This document shows, in pieces, positions 17,519-25,876 of a stretch of 64,000 nucleotides of DNA. How positions within the stretch are numbered: position 1 is the stretch's first letter; every line of letters begins with the position of its first letter. This DNA is from Streptomyces antibioticus. GTDB taxonomy: Bacteria; Actinomycetota; Actinomycetes; Streptomycetales; Streptomycetaceae. The notes beneath the pieces were generated by a model, which worked only from the letters and a program-made list of their open reading frames with translations, searched no databases and was not told where the DNA came from. Made by a program: the position numbers and the translations under genes. Where the stretch lies: positions 135,261 to 199,260 of the forward strand of contig NZ_KQ948436.1 in NCBI RefSeq assembly GCF_001514065.1, read 5' to 3'.

Positions 17519-20062
17519 ATGGGACGCGGCAGGCTTCGGATCTACCTCGGTGCGGCACCGGGCGTCGGCAAGACGTACGCGATGCTCTCCGAGGCGCACC
17601 GGCGCATCGAGCGCGGCACCGACTGCGTCGTGGCCCATGTCGAGCACCACGCCCGGCCGCGCACCGAGGTGATGCTGCACGGCCTGGAGCAGATCGCCCG
17701 CCGGGACCTGGAGTACCGGGGGACCGTCTTCCAGGAGATGGACGTCGACGCGGTGCTGCGGCGCGCTCCCGCGGTCGCCCTGGTGGACGAACTCGCCCAC
17801 ACCAACATCCCCGGCTCCCGCAACGCCAAGCGCTGGCAGGACGTGGAGGAACTGCTCGCGGCCGGCATCGACGTCGTGTCGACGGTCAACATCCAGCATC
17901 TGGAGTCCCTCGGGGACGTCGTCGAGTCGATCACCGGCGTACGGCAGCAGGAGACCGTGCCGGACGAGGTGGTGCGGCGGGCCGATCAGATCGAGCTGGT
18001 CGACATGTCGCCGGAGGCGCTGCGGCGGCGGATGGCGCACGGCAACATCTACCAGCCGGACAAGGTCGACGCCGCCCTGTCGAACTACTTCCGCCCCGGC
18101 AACCTGACCGCCCTGCGCGAGCTGGCGCTGCTGTGGGTGGCCGACCGGGTCGACGAGTACCTGAAGCAGTACCGAAGCGACCACCGGGTGTCGAAGATCT
18201 GGGGCTCGCGCGAGCGGATCGTCGTCGGTCTCACCGGCGGCCCCGAGGGGCGCACGCTGATCCGCCGGGCCGCGCGGCTCGCCGAGAAGGGCGCGGGCGG
18301 CGAGGTGCTCGCCGTCTACATCGCCCGCAGCGACGGTCTGACGTCCGCCTCGCCCAAGGAACTCGCGGTGCAGCGCACCCTCGCCGAGGACCTCGGCGGC
18401 ACCTTCCACCATGTGATCGGCGACGACATACCGGCCGCGCTGCTGGACTTCGCGCGCGGCGTCAACGCCACCCAGATCGTGCTCGGCTCCTCGCGCCGCA
18501 AGAGCTGGCAGTACGTCTTCGGGCCGGGTGTCGGCGCCACGGTCGCCCGGGAGTCCGGGCCCGACCTCGACGTCCACATCGTCACCCACGACGAGGTCGC
18601 CAAGGGACGCGGACTCCCCGTCGCCCGCGGCGCGCGGCTCGGGCGGGCCCGGATCGTGTGGGGCTGGGCGGTCGGCGTCGCCGGTCCCGCCGTGCTGGCG
18701 GTGCTGCTCAACACCGTCGACCTCGGCCTCGCCAACGACATGCTGCTGTTCCTGACCCTGACGGTGGCGGCCGCCCTGCTCGGCGGACTGCTGCCCGCGC
18801 TGGCCTCGGCCGCGGTCGGCTCGCTGCTCCTGAACTACTTCTACACACCACCCCTGCACCACTGGACCATCGCCGACCCGAAGAACATCGTCGCCATCGT
18901 GATCTTCGTCGGGGTCGGGATCTCGGTGGCCTCGGTGGTCGACCTCGCGGCCCGGCGCACGCATCAGGCGGCCAGACTGCGGGCCGAGTCGGAGATCCTG
19001 TCCTTCCTCGCCGGGAACGTACTGCGCGGCGAGACCAGCCTGGAGGAGCTCCTGGAGCGGGTCCGGGAGACCTTCGGCATGGAGTCGGCGGCCCTGCTGG
19101 AGCGGGCGAGCGACGTCGAACCCTGGACCTGCGCGGGCCGCGCAGGTCTCGGCCGTCCCGTGGAGCGGCCCGAGGACGCCGACGTCGACATGCCGGTCGG
19201 CGACCACATGGCCCTCGCCCTCACCGGCCGGGTGCTGCCCGCCGAGGACCGCCGGGTGCTGGCCGCGTTCGCCGCGCAGGCCGCGGTCTCCCTGGACCGG
19301 CGGCGCCTCCAAGAAGAGGCCGAGCAGGCCCGTGCGCAGGCCGAGGGCAACCGCATCCGCACCGCCCTGCTCGCCGCCGTGAGCCACGACCTGCGGACCC
19401 CGCTCGCCGGGATCAAGGCCGCGGTGTCCTCGCTGCGCTCCGACGACGTGGCCTGGTCCGAGGAGGACCGGGCCGAGCTGCTGGAGGGCATCGAGGAGGG
19501 CGCCGACCGGCTCGACCACCTCGTGGGCAACCTGCTGGACATGTCCCGCCTCCAGACCGGCACCGTCACCCCGCTCATCCGGGAGATCGACCTCGACGAG
19601 GTGGTGCCGATGGCGCTCGGCGGGGTCCCGGAGGACAGCGTGGAGCTGGACATCCCGGAGACGCTGCCCATGGTCGCCGTGGACGCCGGGCTGCTGGAGC
19701 GGTCCGTGGCCAACCTGGTGGAGAACGCCGTCAAGTACAGCCCGCCCGGCAGTCCCGTCCTCGTCTCCGCCAGCGCCATCGCCGACCGGGTCGAGGTCCG
19801 GGTGGTCGACCGTGGCCCCGGCGTCCCCGACGAGGCCAAGGGACGCATCTTCGCGCCCTTCCAGCGCTACGGCGACGCCCCGCGCGGCGCCGGAGTCGGA
19901 CTCGGCCTCGCCGTCGCCCGCGGCTTCGCCGAGGCCATGGCAGGCACCCTCGACGCCGAGGACACTCCCGGTGGCGGCCTCACCATGGTGCTGACCCTCA
20001 GAGCGGCGGAAGCGGCCCCCGGGCCACGACCGCTCGTACAACCCGAAAGGCAGGCCACATGA
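17519..20062 (+). CDS. kdpD: Sensor histidine kinase KdpD
   Basis: 847 residues. The N-terminal KdpD domain has a P-loop GAAPGVGKTYAML and DELAHTNIPGSRNAKRW. A universal-stress (Usp) domain follows (about 220-360; LTGGPEGRTLIRRAARL). There are four close membrane helices (about 385-480), a GAF-like segment, HisKA with the phospho-His in AAVSHDLRTPLAGIKAA, and HATPase with NAVKYSP and GVGLGLAVA. It senses low K+ or ionic stress and phosphorylates KdpE. The ATG at 17519 is preferred over 17510 because it gives MGRGRLRIYLG, the usual start. Odd point: no kdpFABC genes adjoin, only other K+ genes downstream. Confidence 0.94.
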   Translation: MGRGRLRIYLGAAPGVGKTYAMLSEAHRRIERGTDCVVAHVEHHARPRTEVMLHGLEQIARRDLEYRGTVFQEMDVDAVLRRAPAVALVDELAHTNIPGSRNAKRWQDVEELLAAGIDVVSTVNIQHLESLGDVVESITGVRQQETVPDEVVRRADQIELVDMSPEALRRRMAHGNIYQPDKVDAALSNYFRPGNLTALRELALLWVADRVDEYLKQYRSDHRVSKIWGSRERIVVGLTGGPEGRTLIRRAARLAEKGAGGEVLAVYIARSDGLTSASPKELAVQRTLAEDLGGTFHHVIGDDIPAALLDFARGVNATQIVLGSSRRKSWQYVFGPGVGATVARESGPDLDVHIVTHDEVAKGRGLPVARGARLGRARIVWGWAVGVAGPAVLAVLLNTVDLGLANDMLLFLTLTVAAALLGGLLPALASAAVGSLLLNYFYTPPLHHWTIADPKNIVAIVIFVGVGISVASVVDLAARRTHQAARLRAESEILSFLAGNVLRGETSLEELLERVRETFGMESAALLERASDVEPWTCAGRAGLGRPVERPEDADVDMPVGDHMALALTGRVLPAEDRRVLAAFAAQAAVSLDRRRLQEEAEQARAQAEGNRIRTALLAAVSHDLRTPLAGIKAAVSSLRSDDVAWSEEDRAELLEGIEEGADRLDHLVGNLLDMSRLQTGTVTPLIREIDLDEVVPMALGGVPEDSVELDIPETLPMVAVDAGLLERSVANLVENAVKYSPPGSPVLVSASAIADRVEVRVVDRGPGVPDEAKGRIFAPFQRYGDAPRGAGVGLGLAVARGFAEAMAGTLDAEDTPGGGLTMVLTLRAAEAAPGPRPLVQPERQAT

Positions 20063-20745
20063 CCCGGGTGCTCGTGATCGAAGACGAGCCGCAGATCGTG
20101 CGCGCCCTCGTGATCAACCTCAAGGCCCGCAAGTACGAGGTCGACGCGGCCCACGACGGCGCCACCGCCCTCCAGCTGGCCGCCGCCCGCCACCCCGACG
20201 TGGTCGTCCTCGACCTCGGCCTGCCCGACATGGACGGCGTCGAGGTGATCCGCGGGCTGCGCGGCTGGACCCGGGTGCCGATCCTCGTGCTGTCCGCCCG
20301 GCACTCCTCCGACGAGAAGGTCGAGGCGCTCGACGCGGGCGCCGACGACTACGTCACCAAGCCGTTCGGCATGGACGAGCTGCTTGCCCGGCTGCGGGCC
20401 GCCGTGCGCCGGGCCGAGCCGGTCGGCCCGGGCGAGGACGACGTGACCACGGTGGAGACCGCGGAGTTCACCGTCGACCTCGCCGCGAAGAAGGTCAACC
20501 GGGGCGGCAAGGACGTACGCCTGACCCCCACGGAGTGGCATCTGCTGGAGGTCCTGGTGCGCAACAGCGGCCGCCTGGTCAGCCAGAAGCAGCTGCTCCA
20601 GGAGGTGTGGGGGCCGTCGTACGGGACGGAGACCAACTATCTGCGCGTGTACATGGCGCAACTGCGGCGCAAGCTGGAGGCGGATCCGTCGCATCCGAAG
20701 CACTTCGTCACGGAGCCGGGGATGGGCTATCGGTTCGAGGGCTAG
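20059..20745 (+). CDS. kdpE: Response regulator KdpE (OmpR family)
   Basis: 228 residues. Receiver MTRVLVIEDEPQIVRAL with phosphoacceptor Asp in VVLDLGLPDMDG, Lys in DDYVTKPFGMDEL, then a winged-helix domain ending GMGYRFEG. It overlaps the kdpD stop by 4 bp (ATGA). It normally activates kdpFABC, which is not beside it here; the TrkA/KimA-like genes 1.3-5 kb downstream are plausible alternative targets, by inference from proximity. Confidence 0.94.
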   Translation: MTRVLVIEDEPQIVRALVINLKARKYEVDAAHDGATALQLAAARHPDVVVLDLGLPDMDGVEVIRGLRGWTRVPILVLSARHSSDEKVEALDAGADDYVTKPFGMDELLARLRAAVRRAEPVGPGEDDVTTVETAEFTVDLAAKKVNRGGKDVRLTPTEWHLLEVLVRNSGRLVSQKQLLQEVWGPSYGTETNYLRVYMAQLRRKLEADPSHPKHFVTEPGMGYRFEG

Positions 20746-20790
20746 CACCGCGGGTACGAAGGTGTCAGCACACCCCGGTACGCTTCAGAT

Positions 20791-21189
20791 ATGAGTGCTG
20801 TTCCGCGTTCCGAGAAGCCGGTGGGCCGGTTCCGGCGCATGCTCGACCGGCTCTCCACCTCCCAGGAGGACCTGGAGTCGGAGGAGCTGCGGGAGGATGC
20901 CGAGACCGCCGGCTGCATCAAGATCGGCGACTGCCACGACCGACAGATCGTGACGGTTACTGGTACCTTGCGCACGGTCACGCTGCGTCCCAGAGCCGGA
21001 GTCCCGGCGCTGGAGGCCGAGCTGTTCGACGGCTCCGCCGCGCTGGACGTGGTGTGGCTCGGCCGGCGCTCCATCGTGGGGATCGAGCCGGGGCGCAAGC
21101 TGATCGCATCGGGCCGGATCTCGATGAGCCGGGGCCGCCGGGTGCTGTTCAACCCGAAGTACGAACTGAGACCCCTCGGTAGGGAGTAG
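20791..21189 (+). CDS. OB-fold nucleic-acid-binding domain protein
   Basis: 132 residues. Residues 1-40 are a charged helix (RRMLDRLSTSQEDLESEEL). Residues 45-130 form an OB-fold (IVTVTGTLRTVTLRP, ALEAELFDGSAALDVVWLG, GRKLIASGRISMSRGRRVL), similar to the OB-fold of RecG/exonuclease VII-type proteins. Single-stranded nucleic acid binding is inferred. It lies 3 bp upstream of the DUF3159 gene, forming a two-gene operon. Confidence 0.85.
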   Translation: MSAVPRSEKPVGRFRRMLDRLSTSQEDLESEELREDAETAGCIKIGDCHDRQIVTVTGTLRTVTLRPRAGVPALEAELFDGSAALDVVWLGRRSIVGIEPGRKLIASGRISMSRGRRVLFNPKYELRPLGRE

Positions 21190-21192
21190 CCG

Positions 21193-21951
21193 GTGACGTC
21201 GCTCGACAAGCCGACCGAAGAGACCGATCAGCACGACGCCCGGGCGGTGACCGAGGCCGCGCTGTTCGAGGCCTTCGGAGGCCTGCGGGGCATGGTCGAG
21301 ACGGTGCTGCCCGGCCTGCTCTTCGTCACGATCTACACGATCAACAAGGACCTGCACATGTCCGCGATCGCCGCGCTCGCGGTGTCGCTGGTCCTGGTCG
21401 TGGTCCGGCTGGTGATGCGGGACACCGTCAAGCACGCCTTCAGCGGTGTCTTCGGCGTGGCCTTCGGTGTGGTCTTCGCGATGATGACCGGCAACGCGAA
21501 GGACTTCTATCTGCCCGGCATGCTGTACACGCTCGGGCTGGGCCTCGCGTACATCATCACGACGCTGTGCGGGGTGCCGCTGATCGGCCTCATCCTCGGG
21601 CCGGTGTTCAAGGAGAACCTCTCCTGGCGCACCCGCAACCCGGGCCGCAAGAAGGCGTACGCCAAGGCGAGTTACGCCTGGGGCGCCATCCTGCTGGCCA
21701 AGTGCGCGATCCTCTTCCCGCTGTACTGGTGGGCCAACACCGCGCAGCTCGGCTGGGTCCTGGTCGCCCTGAAGATCCCGCCGTTCCTGCTCGCCGTGTG
21801 GCTGACGTGGGTCTTCCTGGCGAAGGCACCGGCGCCGATCGACGTGTTCGCCGAGATGGAGGCCGCCGAGAAGGCGGAGGAGGAGCGGAAGGCCGCCCTG
21901 GCTGAAGAGCGCGGTGAGACGACCGGAGCACGGCACCGGCGCGAGGCGTAG
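21193..21951 (+). CDS. DUF3159 integral membrane protein
   Basis: 252 residues with five to six membrane helices, e.g. VLPGLLFVTIYTI, AIAALAVSLVLVVVRLVM, VFGVAFGVVFAMM and MLYTLGLGLAYIITTLCG, with the family phrase NPGRKKAYAKASYAWG. The C-terminal 35 residues are a charged cytoplasmic helix. Function of DUF3159 is unknown. GTG at 21193, 3 bp after the OB-fold gene. A 21-bp stem terminator follows. Confidence 0.88.
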   Translation: MTSLDKPTEETDQHDARAVTEAALFEAFGGLRGMVETVLPGLLFVTIYTINKDLHMSAIAALAVSLVLVVVRLVMRDTVKHAFSGVFGVAFGVVFAMMTGNAKDFYLPGMLYTLGLGLAYIITTLCGVPLIGLILGPVFKENLSWRTRNPGRKKAYAKASYAWGAILLAKCAILFPLYWWANTAQLGWVLVALKIPPFLLAVWLTWVFLAKAPAPIDVFAEMEAAEKAEEERKAALAEERGETTGARHRREA

Positions 21952-21960
21952 TTTCCCTTA

Positions 21961-22006
21961 CGACGACGGAGGGCGCCCTGAACTCTCAGGGCGCCCTCCG
22001 TCGTCG
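21961..22006. terminator. Very strong bidirectional terminator
   Basis: A perfect 21-bp inverted repeat (21961-21981 and 21986-22006) with a 4-base loop (actc), between the convergent DUF3159 and TrkA-type genes. Confidence 0.93.
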
Positions 22007-22012
22007 TACCGC

Positions 22013-22687
22013 CTAGGACGCGTCCTCGCGACGCACCGACAGCAGATCCTCCAGCTGCTCCTCGCGGGCCTGCGCGGCCACGAACAGGAGTTCGTCGCCC
22101 GCCTCCAGGGAGTCCTCGCGGGACGGGGTCAGCACGCGGGTGCCGCGGATGATCGTCACCAGGGACGTGTCCTGCGGCCATTCCACATCGCCGACCTGCG
22201 TGCCGGCCAGCGCCGACTCCTCCGGCAGCGTCAGCTCGACGAGGTTCGCGTCGCCGTGGCTGAAGCGGAGCAGGCGGACCAGGTCGCCGACGCTCACCGC
22301 CTCCTCCACCAGGGCCGACATCAGGCGGGGCGTCGAGACGGCGACGTCCACGCCCCAGGACTCGTTGAAGAGCCACTCGTTCTTCGGGTTGTTCACCCGG
22401 GCGACGACGCGCGGGACGCCGTACTCCGTCTTGGCGAGGAGCGAGACGACCAGGTTCACCTTGTCGTCGCCCGTCGCGGCGATCACGACGTTGCAGCGCT
22501 GGAGCGCCGCCTCGTCCAGGGACGTGATCTCGCAGGCGTCGGCCAGCAGCCACTCCGCCTGGGGAACCCGCTCGACCGAGATGGCGGTCGGAGCCTTGTC
22601 GATGAGAAGGACCTCGTGGCCGTTCTCCAGCAGTTCGCCCGCGATCGAGCGGCCGACCGCACCGGCACCGGCAATGGCGACCCTCAT
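22013..22687 (-). CDS. trkA: TrkA-type K+ channel/transporter regulator (RCK), second copy
   Basis: 224 residues. RCK_N Rossmann domain (1-140) with MRVAIAGAGAVGRSIAGELL binding NAD(H) and an acidic ligand (LLIDKAP), and RCK_C domain (about 145-224). It gates or controls a K+ transport protein. The start ATG at 22687 overlaps by one base the stop of the upstream trkA (TGATG), so the two are translated together, like CeoB/CeoC of mycobacteria. No TrkH/KtrB pore protein is near; the divergent KimA-like permease is the obvious candidate partner, by inference. Confidence 0.92.
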   Translation of the reverse strand: MRVAIAGAGAVGRSIAGELLENGHEVLLIDKAPTAISVERVPQAEWLLADACEITSLDEAALQRCNVVIAATGDDKVNLVVSLLAKTEYGVPRVVARVNNPKNEWLFNESWGVDVAVSTPRLMSALVEEAVSVGDLVRLLRFSHGDANLVELTLPEESALAGTQVGDVEWPQDTSLVTIIRGTRVLTPSREDSLEAGDELLFVAAQAREEQLEDLLSVRREDAS

Positions 22688-23358
22688 CAGTGACCGCCCT
22701 CCTCTTCGGGACCCTTGGCGAAGGACGCCTCGACCTTGTCGACCTCGTCGGTGCGCATCATCACGTGCACCAGGTCGCCCTCCTGCAACACCGTCTGCGA
22801 GGTGGGCAGGATCGCCTCGCCCAGCCGGGTCAGGAACGCCACGCGGACGCCCGTCTCCTCCTGGAGGCGGCTGATCTTGTGGCCCACCCAGGCGGCGGAG
22901 GTGTGCACCTCGGCGAGCTGGACCCCGCCGGTGGGGTCGCGCCACAGCGGCTCGGCGCCCGAGGGGAGGAGGCGGCGGAGCATCTGGTCGGCGGTCCAGC
23001 GGACCGTGGCGACCGTCGGGATGCCCAGACGCTGGTAGACCTCGGCGCGGCGCGGGTCGTAGATGCGGGCCGCGACGTTCTCGATGCCGAACATCTCGCG
23101 GGCGACGCGCGCGGCGATGATGTTCGAGTTGTCACCGCTGGAGACGGCGGCGAAGGCGCCCGCCTCCTCGATGCCGGCCTCGCGCAGGGTGTCCTGGTCG
23201 AAGCCGACGCCGGTGACCCGGCGGCCGCCGAATCCGGAGCCCAGTCGACGGAAGGCGGTGGGGTCCTGGTCGATCACGGCGACCGTGTGCCCCTGTTGCT
23301 CCAGGGTCTGGGCGAGAGCGGAACCCACTCGCCCGCAGCCCATGATGACGATGTGCAC
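22687..23358 (-). CDS. trkA: TrkA-type K+ channel/transporter regulator (RCK), first copy
   Basis: 223 residues. RCK_N with MHIVIMGCGRVGSALAQTLE (nucleotide-binding GxGxxG) and the acidic residue in VAVIDQDP, then a C-terminal RCK_C ligand-binding domain (TSQTVLQEGDLVHVMMR). The GTG at 23358 is the only start giving the complete first beta strand. First gene of the trkA pair. Acts on the cytoplasmic face of a K+ uptake system, responding to nucleotide and probably c-di-AMP or ATP/ADP, as known for the family. Confidence 0.92.
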   Translation of the reverse strand: MHIVIMGCGRVGSALAQTLEQQGHTVAVIDQDPTAFRRLGSGFGGRRVTGVGFDQDTLREAGIEEAGAFAAVSSGDNSNIIAARVAREMFGIENVAARIYDPRRAEVYQRLGIPTVATVRWTADQMLRRLLPSGAEPLWRDPTGGVQLAEVHTSAAWVGHKISRLQEETGVRVAFLTRLGEAILPTSQTVLQEGDLVHVMMRTDEVDKVEASFAKGPEEEGGH

Positions 23359-23481
23359 GACCGTCCTTCCGAATGACGAATGTCAAGAGTCGTTGACTTG
23401 GCCTTAACAGGGTCTCAGACCGGCCACCAAGCTACACACGCGCGGTCCGTGCCGGGCACCCCTGTGCAGGGCTCGGCGTGA

Positions 23482-23577
23482 TCAGCGGCGGCTGATGCTG
23501 CGCAGGCTCACAAGAGTCAGGATTCCGAGGCCGAGGAGAGCGGCGGCGGCGCCGATCAGCTCTGCGGTGGTGTGCAC
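23482..23577 (-). CDS. Small single-pass membrane protein (31 aa)
   Basis: 31 residues: MHTTAELIG, a hydrophobic helix GAAAALLGLGILTLVSL, then a positive tail RSISRR, i.e. one membrane span with the C-terminus inside. The GTG at 23577 has GGAGG 4 bases upstream, a strong ribosome-binding site. A longer ATG start at 23616 has none. It precedes the two trkA genes on the same strand, 123 bp before the first, and diverges from the KimA-like gene. A small accessory subunit for K+ transport is possible but unproven. Confidence 0.65.
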   Translation of the reverse strand: MHTTAELIGAAAALLGLGILTLVSLRSISRR

Positions 23578-23750
23578 GGGACCTCCGGGGGGCGGTGCGG
23601 GCGGGGGGCTTGTCATATAGGCATGAGGACGCGGAGGGGTGCGGAATCCGTTGCCGGACCGCTGGCTGATTTCACTCGGATTGCAGATCGATGGCGGATG
23701 TGGGGTGGCGGGTGGTTGAGCACCCGTTCGAACGCTTAGGCTTCTCTGTT

Positions 23751-25799
23751 GTGTCCAAACTGACCGACGTGCCCAAACGGATCCTGATCGGGCGCGCACT
23801 GCGCAGTGACCGGCTCGGGGAAACGCTCCTGCCGAAGCGCATCGCCCTTCCCGTGTTCGCTTCCGACCCGCTCTCCTCCGTGGCGTACGCGCCCGGCGAG
23901 GTGCTGCTGGTCCTGTCCATCGCGGGCGTGTCGGCCTACCACTTCAGCCCCTGGATCGCGGTCGCGGTCGTCGTGCTGATGTTCACGGTGGTCGCCTCCT
24001 ACCGGCAGAACGTGCACGCGTACCCGAGCGGCGGCGGCGACTACGAGGTGGCCAACACCAACCTCGGCCCGAAGGCCGGGCTCACGGTCGCCAGCGCGCT
24101 GCTCGTCGACTACGTCCTCACCGTCGCCGTGTCCATCGCCTCCGGCATCGAGAACCTCGGCTCCGCCGTGCCGTTCGTCGTCGAGCACAAAGTGCTCTGT
24201 GCGATCGCGGTGATCGTGCTGCTCACGCTGATGAACCTGCGCGGCGTGAAGGAGTCCGGCTCGCTGTTCGCGATCCCGACGTACGTGTTCGTCGCGGGCG
24301 TCTTCATCATGATCGCGTGGGGCGCGTTCCGCGGGCTGGTCCTCGACGAGACCATGCGGGCGCCGACGGCCGGCTACGAGATCAAGGCCGAGCACCAGGG
24401 ACTGGCCGGTTTCGCGCTCGTCTTCCTGCTGCTGCGGGCCTTCTCCTCGGGCTGTGCCGCGCTCACCGGTGTCGAGGCGATCTCCAACGGCGTTCCCGCG
24501 TTCCGCAAGCCGAAGTCCAAGAACGCGGCGACCACGCTGGCGGCGATGGGCCTGCTGGCCGTCACCATGTTCTGCGGCATCATCGCGCTCGCCATGGAGA
24601 CCAAGGTCCGCATGGCCGAGAACCCGGCCGAGGACCTGCTCAAGGACGGGGTCGCGATCGGCTCCGACTACGTCCAGAACCCGGTGATCTCGCAGGTCGC
24701 CGAGGCCGTCTTCGGCAAGGGCAGCTTCCTGTTCATCGTGCTGGCCGCGGCGACGGCGCTGGTGCTGTTCCTGGCCGCCAACACGGCCTACAACGGCTTC
24801 CCGCTGCTGGGCTCGATCCTCGCCCAGGACCGCTACCTGCCGCGCCAGCTGCACACCCGCGGCGACCGCCTCGCCTTCTCCAACGGCATCGTGCTCCTCG
24901 CCGGCGCGGCGGGCCTGCTGGTCTGGATCTACGGCGCCGACTCCACGCGCCTGATCCAGCTGTACATCGTCGGTGTGTTCGTGTCCTTCACGCTCAGCCA
25001 GACCGGCATGGTCCGGCACTGGAACCGCCACCTGGCCGCCGAGAAGGACCCGGCGACGCGCAGCCACATGGTCCGCTCCCGGGCGATCAACGCCTTCGGC
25101 GCCTTCTTCACCGGTCTGGTGCTGGTCGTCGTCCTCGTCACCAAGTTCACCCACGGCGCCTGGGTCGCGCTGCTCGGCATGGTGATCTTCTACGCGACGA
25201 TGTCGGCCATCCGTAAGCACTACGACCGCGTCGCCGACGAGATCGCGGCCCCCGAGGGACCGAGCGACGACAGCGTCCGTCCGTCCCGGGTGCATTCGGT
25301 GGTGCTGATCTCCAAGATCCACCGGCCGACGCTCAGGGCGCTGGCGTACGCCAAGCTGCTGCGCTCGGACACCTTGGAGGCGCTGAGCGTCAACGTCGAC
25401 CCGGTCGAGACCAAGGCGCTGCGCGAGGAGTGGGAGCGGCGCGGGATCGACGTACCGCTGAAGGTCCTCGACTCGCCCTACCGCGAGATCACCCGGCCCG
25501 TCATCGAGTATGTGAAGAGCCTGCGCAAGGAGTCGCCGCGGGACGCGGTGTCCGTGATCATCCCCGAGTACGTCGTCGGCCACTGGTACGAGCACCTGCT
25601 GCACAACCAGAGCGCGCTGCGGCTGAAGGGCCGGCTGCTGTTCACCCCGGGCGTCATGGTGACCTCGGTGCCCTACCAGTTGCAGTCGTCCGAGGCGGCG
25701 AAGAACCGGGCCCGCAAGCGGCAGGAGTGGAACGCGCCGGGCGCGGTGCGGCGCGGGCCGGCGCACGAGCGGGCGAAGGAGACGTCCTCGCAGCCGTAG
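23751..25799 (+). CDS. APC-superfamily permease, KimA-like potassium importer
   Basis: 682 residues. Twelve membrane segments in about 1-500, then a 180-residue cytoplasmic domain (HSVVLISKIHRPTLRALAYA). Phrases shared with Bacillus KimA: FASDPLSSVAYAPGEVLLVL, SYRQNVHAYPSGGGDYEVA, LLLRAFSSGCAALTGVEAI and FTLSQTGMVRHW. KimA is a high-affinity K+ importer that c-di-AMP inhibits through its C-terminal part. The GTG at 23751 is chosen because MSKLTDVPKRILIGRAL is the family start. No ribosome-binding site precedes it; TTGAGC (23716) and TAGGCT (23737) suggest a leaderless or nearly leaderless mRNA. It diverges from the trkA operon. Confidence 0.85.
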   Translation: MSKLTDVPKRILIGRALRSDRLGETLLPKRIALPVFASDPLSSVAYAPGEVLLVLSIAGVSAYHFSPWIAVAVVVLMFTVVASYRQNVHAYPSGGGDYEVANTNLGPKAGLTVASALLVDYVLTVAVSIASGIENLGSAVPFVVEHKVLCAIAVIVLLTLMNLRGVKESGSLFAIPTYVFVAGVFIMIAWGAFRGLVLDETMRAPTAGYEIKAEHQGLAGFALVFLLLRAFSSGCAALTGVEAISNGVPAFRKPKSKNAATTLAAMGLLAVTMFCGIIALAMETKVRMAENPAEDLLKDGVAIGSDYVQNPVISQVAEAVFGKGSFLFIVLAAATALVLFLAANTAYNGFPLLGSILAQDRYLPRQLHTRGDRLAFSNGIVLLAGAAGLLVWIYGADSTRLIQLYIVGVFVSFTLSQTGMVRHWNRHLAAEKDPATRSHMVRSRAINAFGAFFTGLVLVVVLVTKFTHGAWVALLGMVIFYATMSAIRKHYDRVADEIAAPEGPSDDSVRPSRVHSVVLISKIHRPTLRALAYAKLLRSDTLEALSVNVDPVETKALREEWERRGIDVPLKVLDSPYREITRPVIEYVKSLRKESPRDAVSVIIPEYVVGHWYEHLLHNQSALRLKGRLLFTPGVMVTSVPYQLQSSEAAKNRARKRQEWNAPGAVRRGPAHERAKETSSQP

Positions 25800-25876
25800 A
25801 CTGGGGGGCTGTTGTCTCTTGTCCCGGCTCGTTTCTCTCCCTTTCGTTTCCTTCTCTTCTCTGGAGTCACCCCACC

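Noticed and set aside
17417-20041. Long antisense frame opposite kdpD, and similar ones at 23736-25943, 43005-45056, 45156-47576 and 54467-56920
   Set aside because: High-GC third positions keep opposite frames open. The translations are Arg/Gly/Ala/Pro-rich with no domain phrases, while the other strand holds complete known proteins.
24110-24355. c-di-AMP riboswitch for the KimA-like gene
   Set aside because: The leader before the GTG is too short for a ydaO-type riboswitch, and no such structure was recognised nearby.
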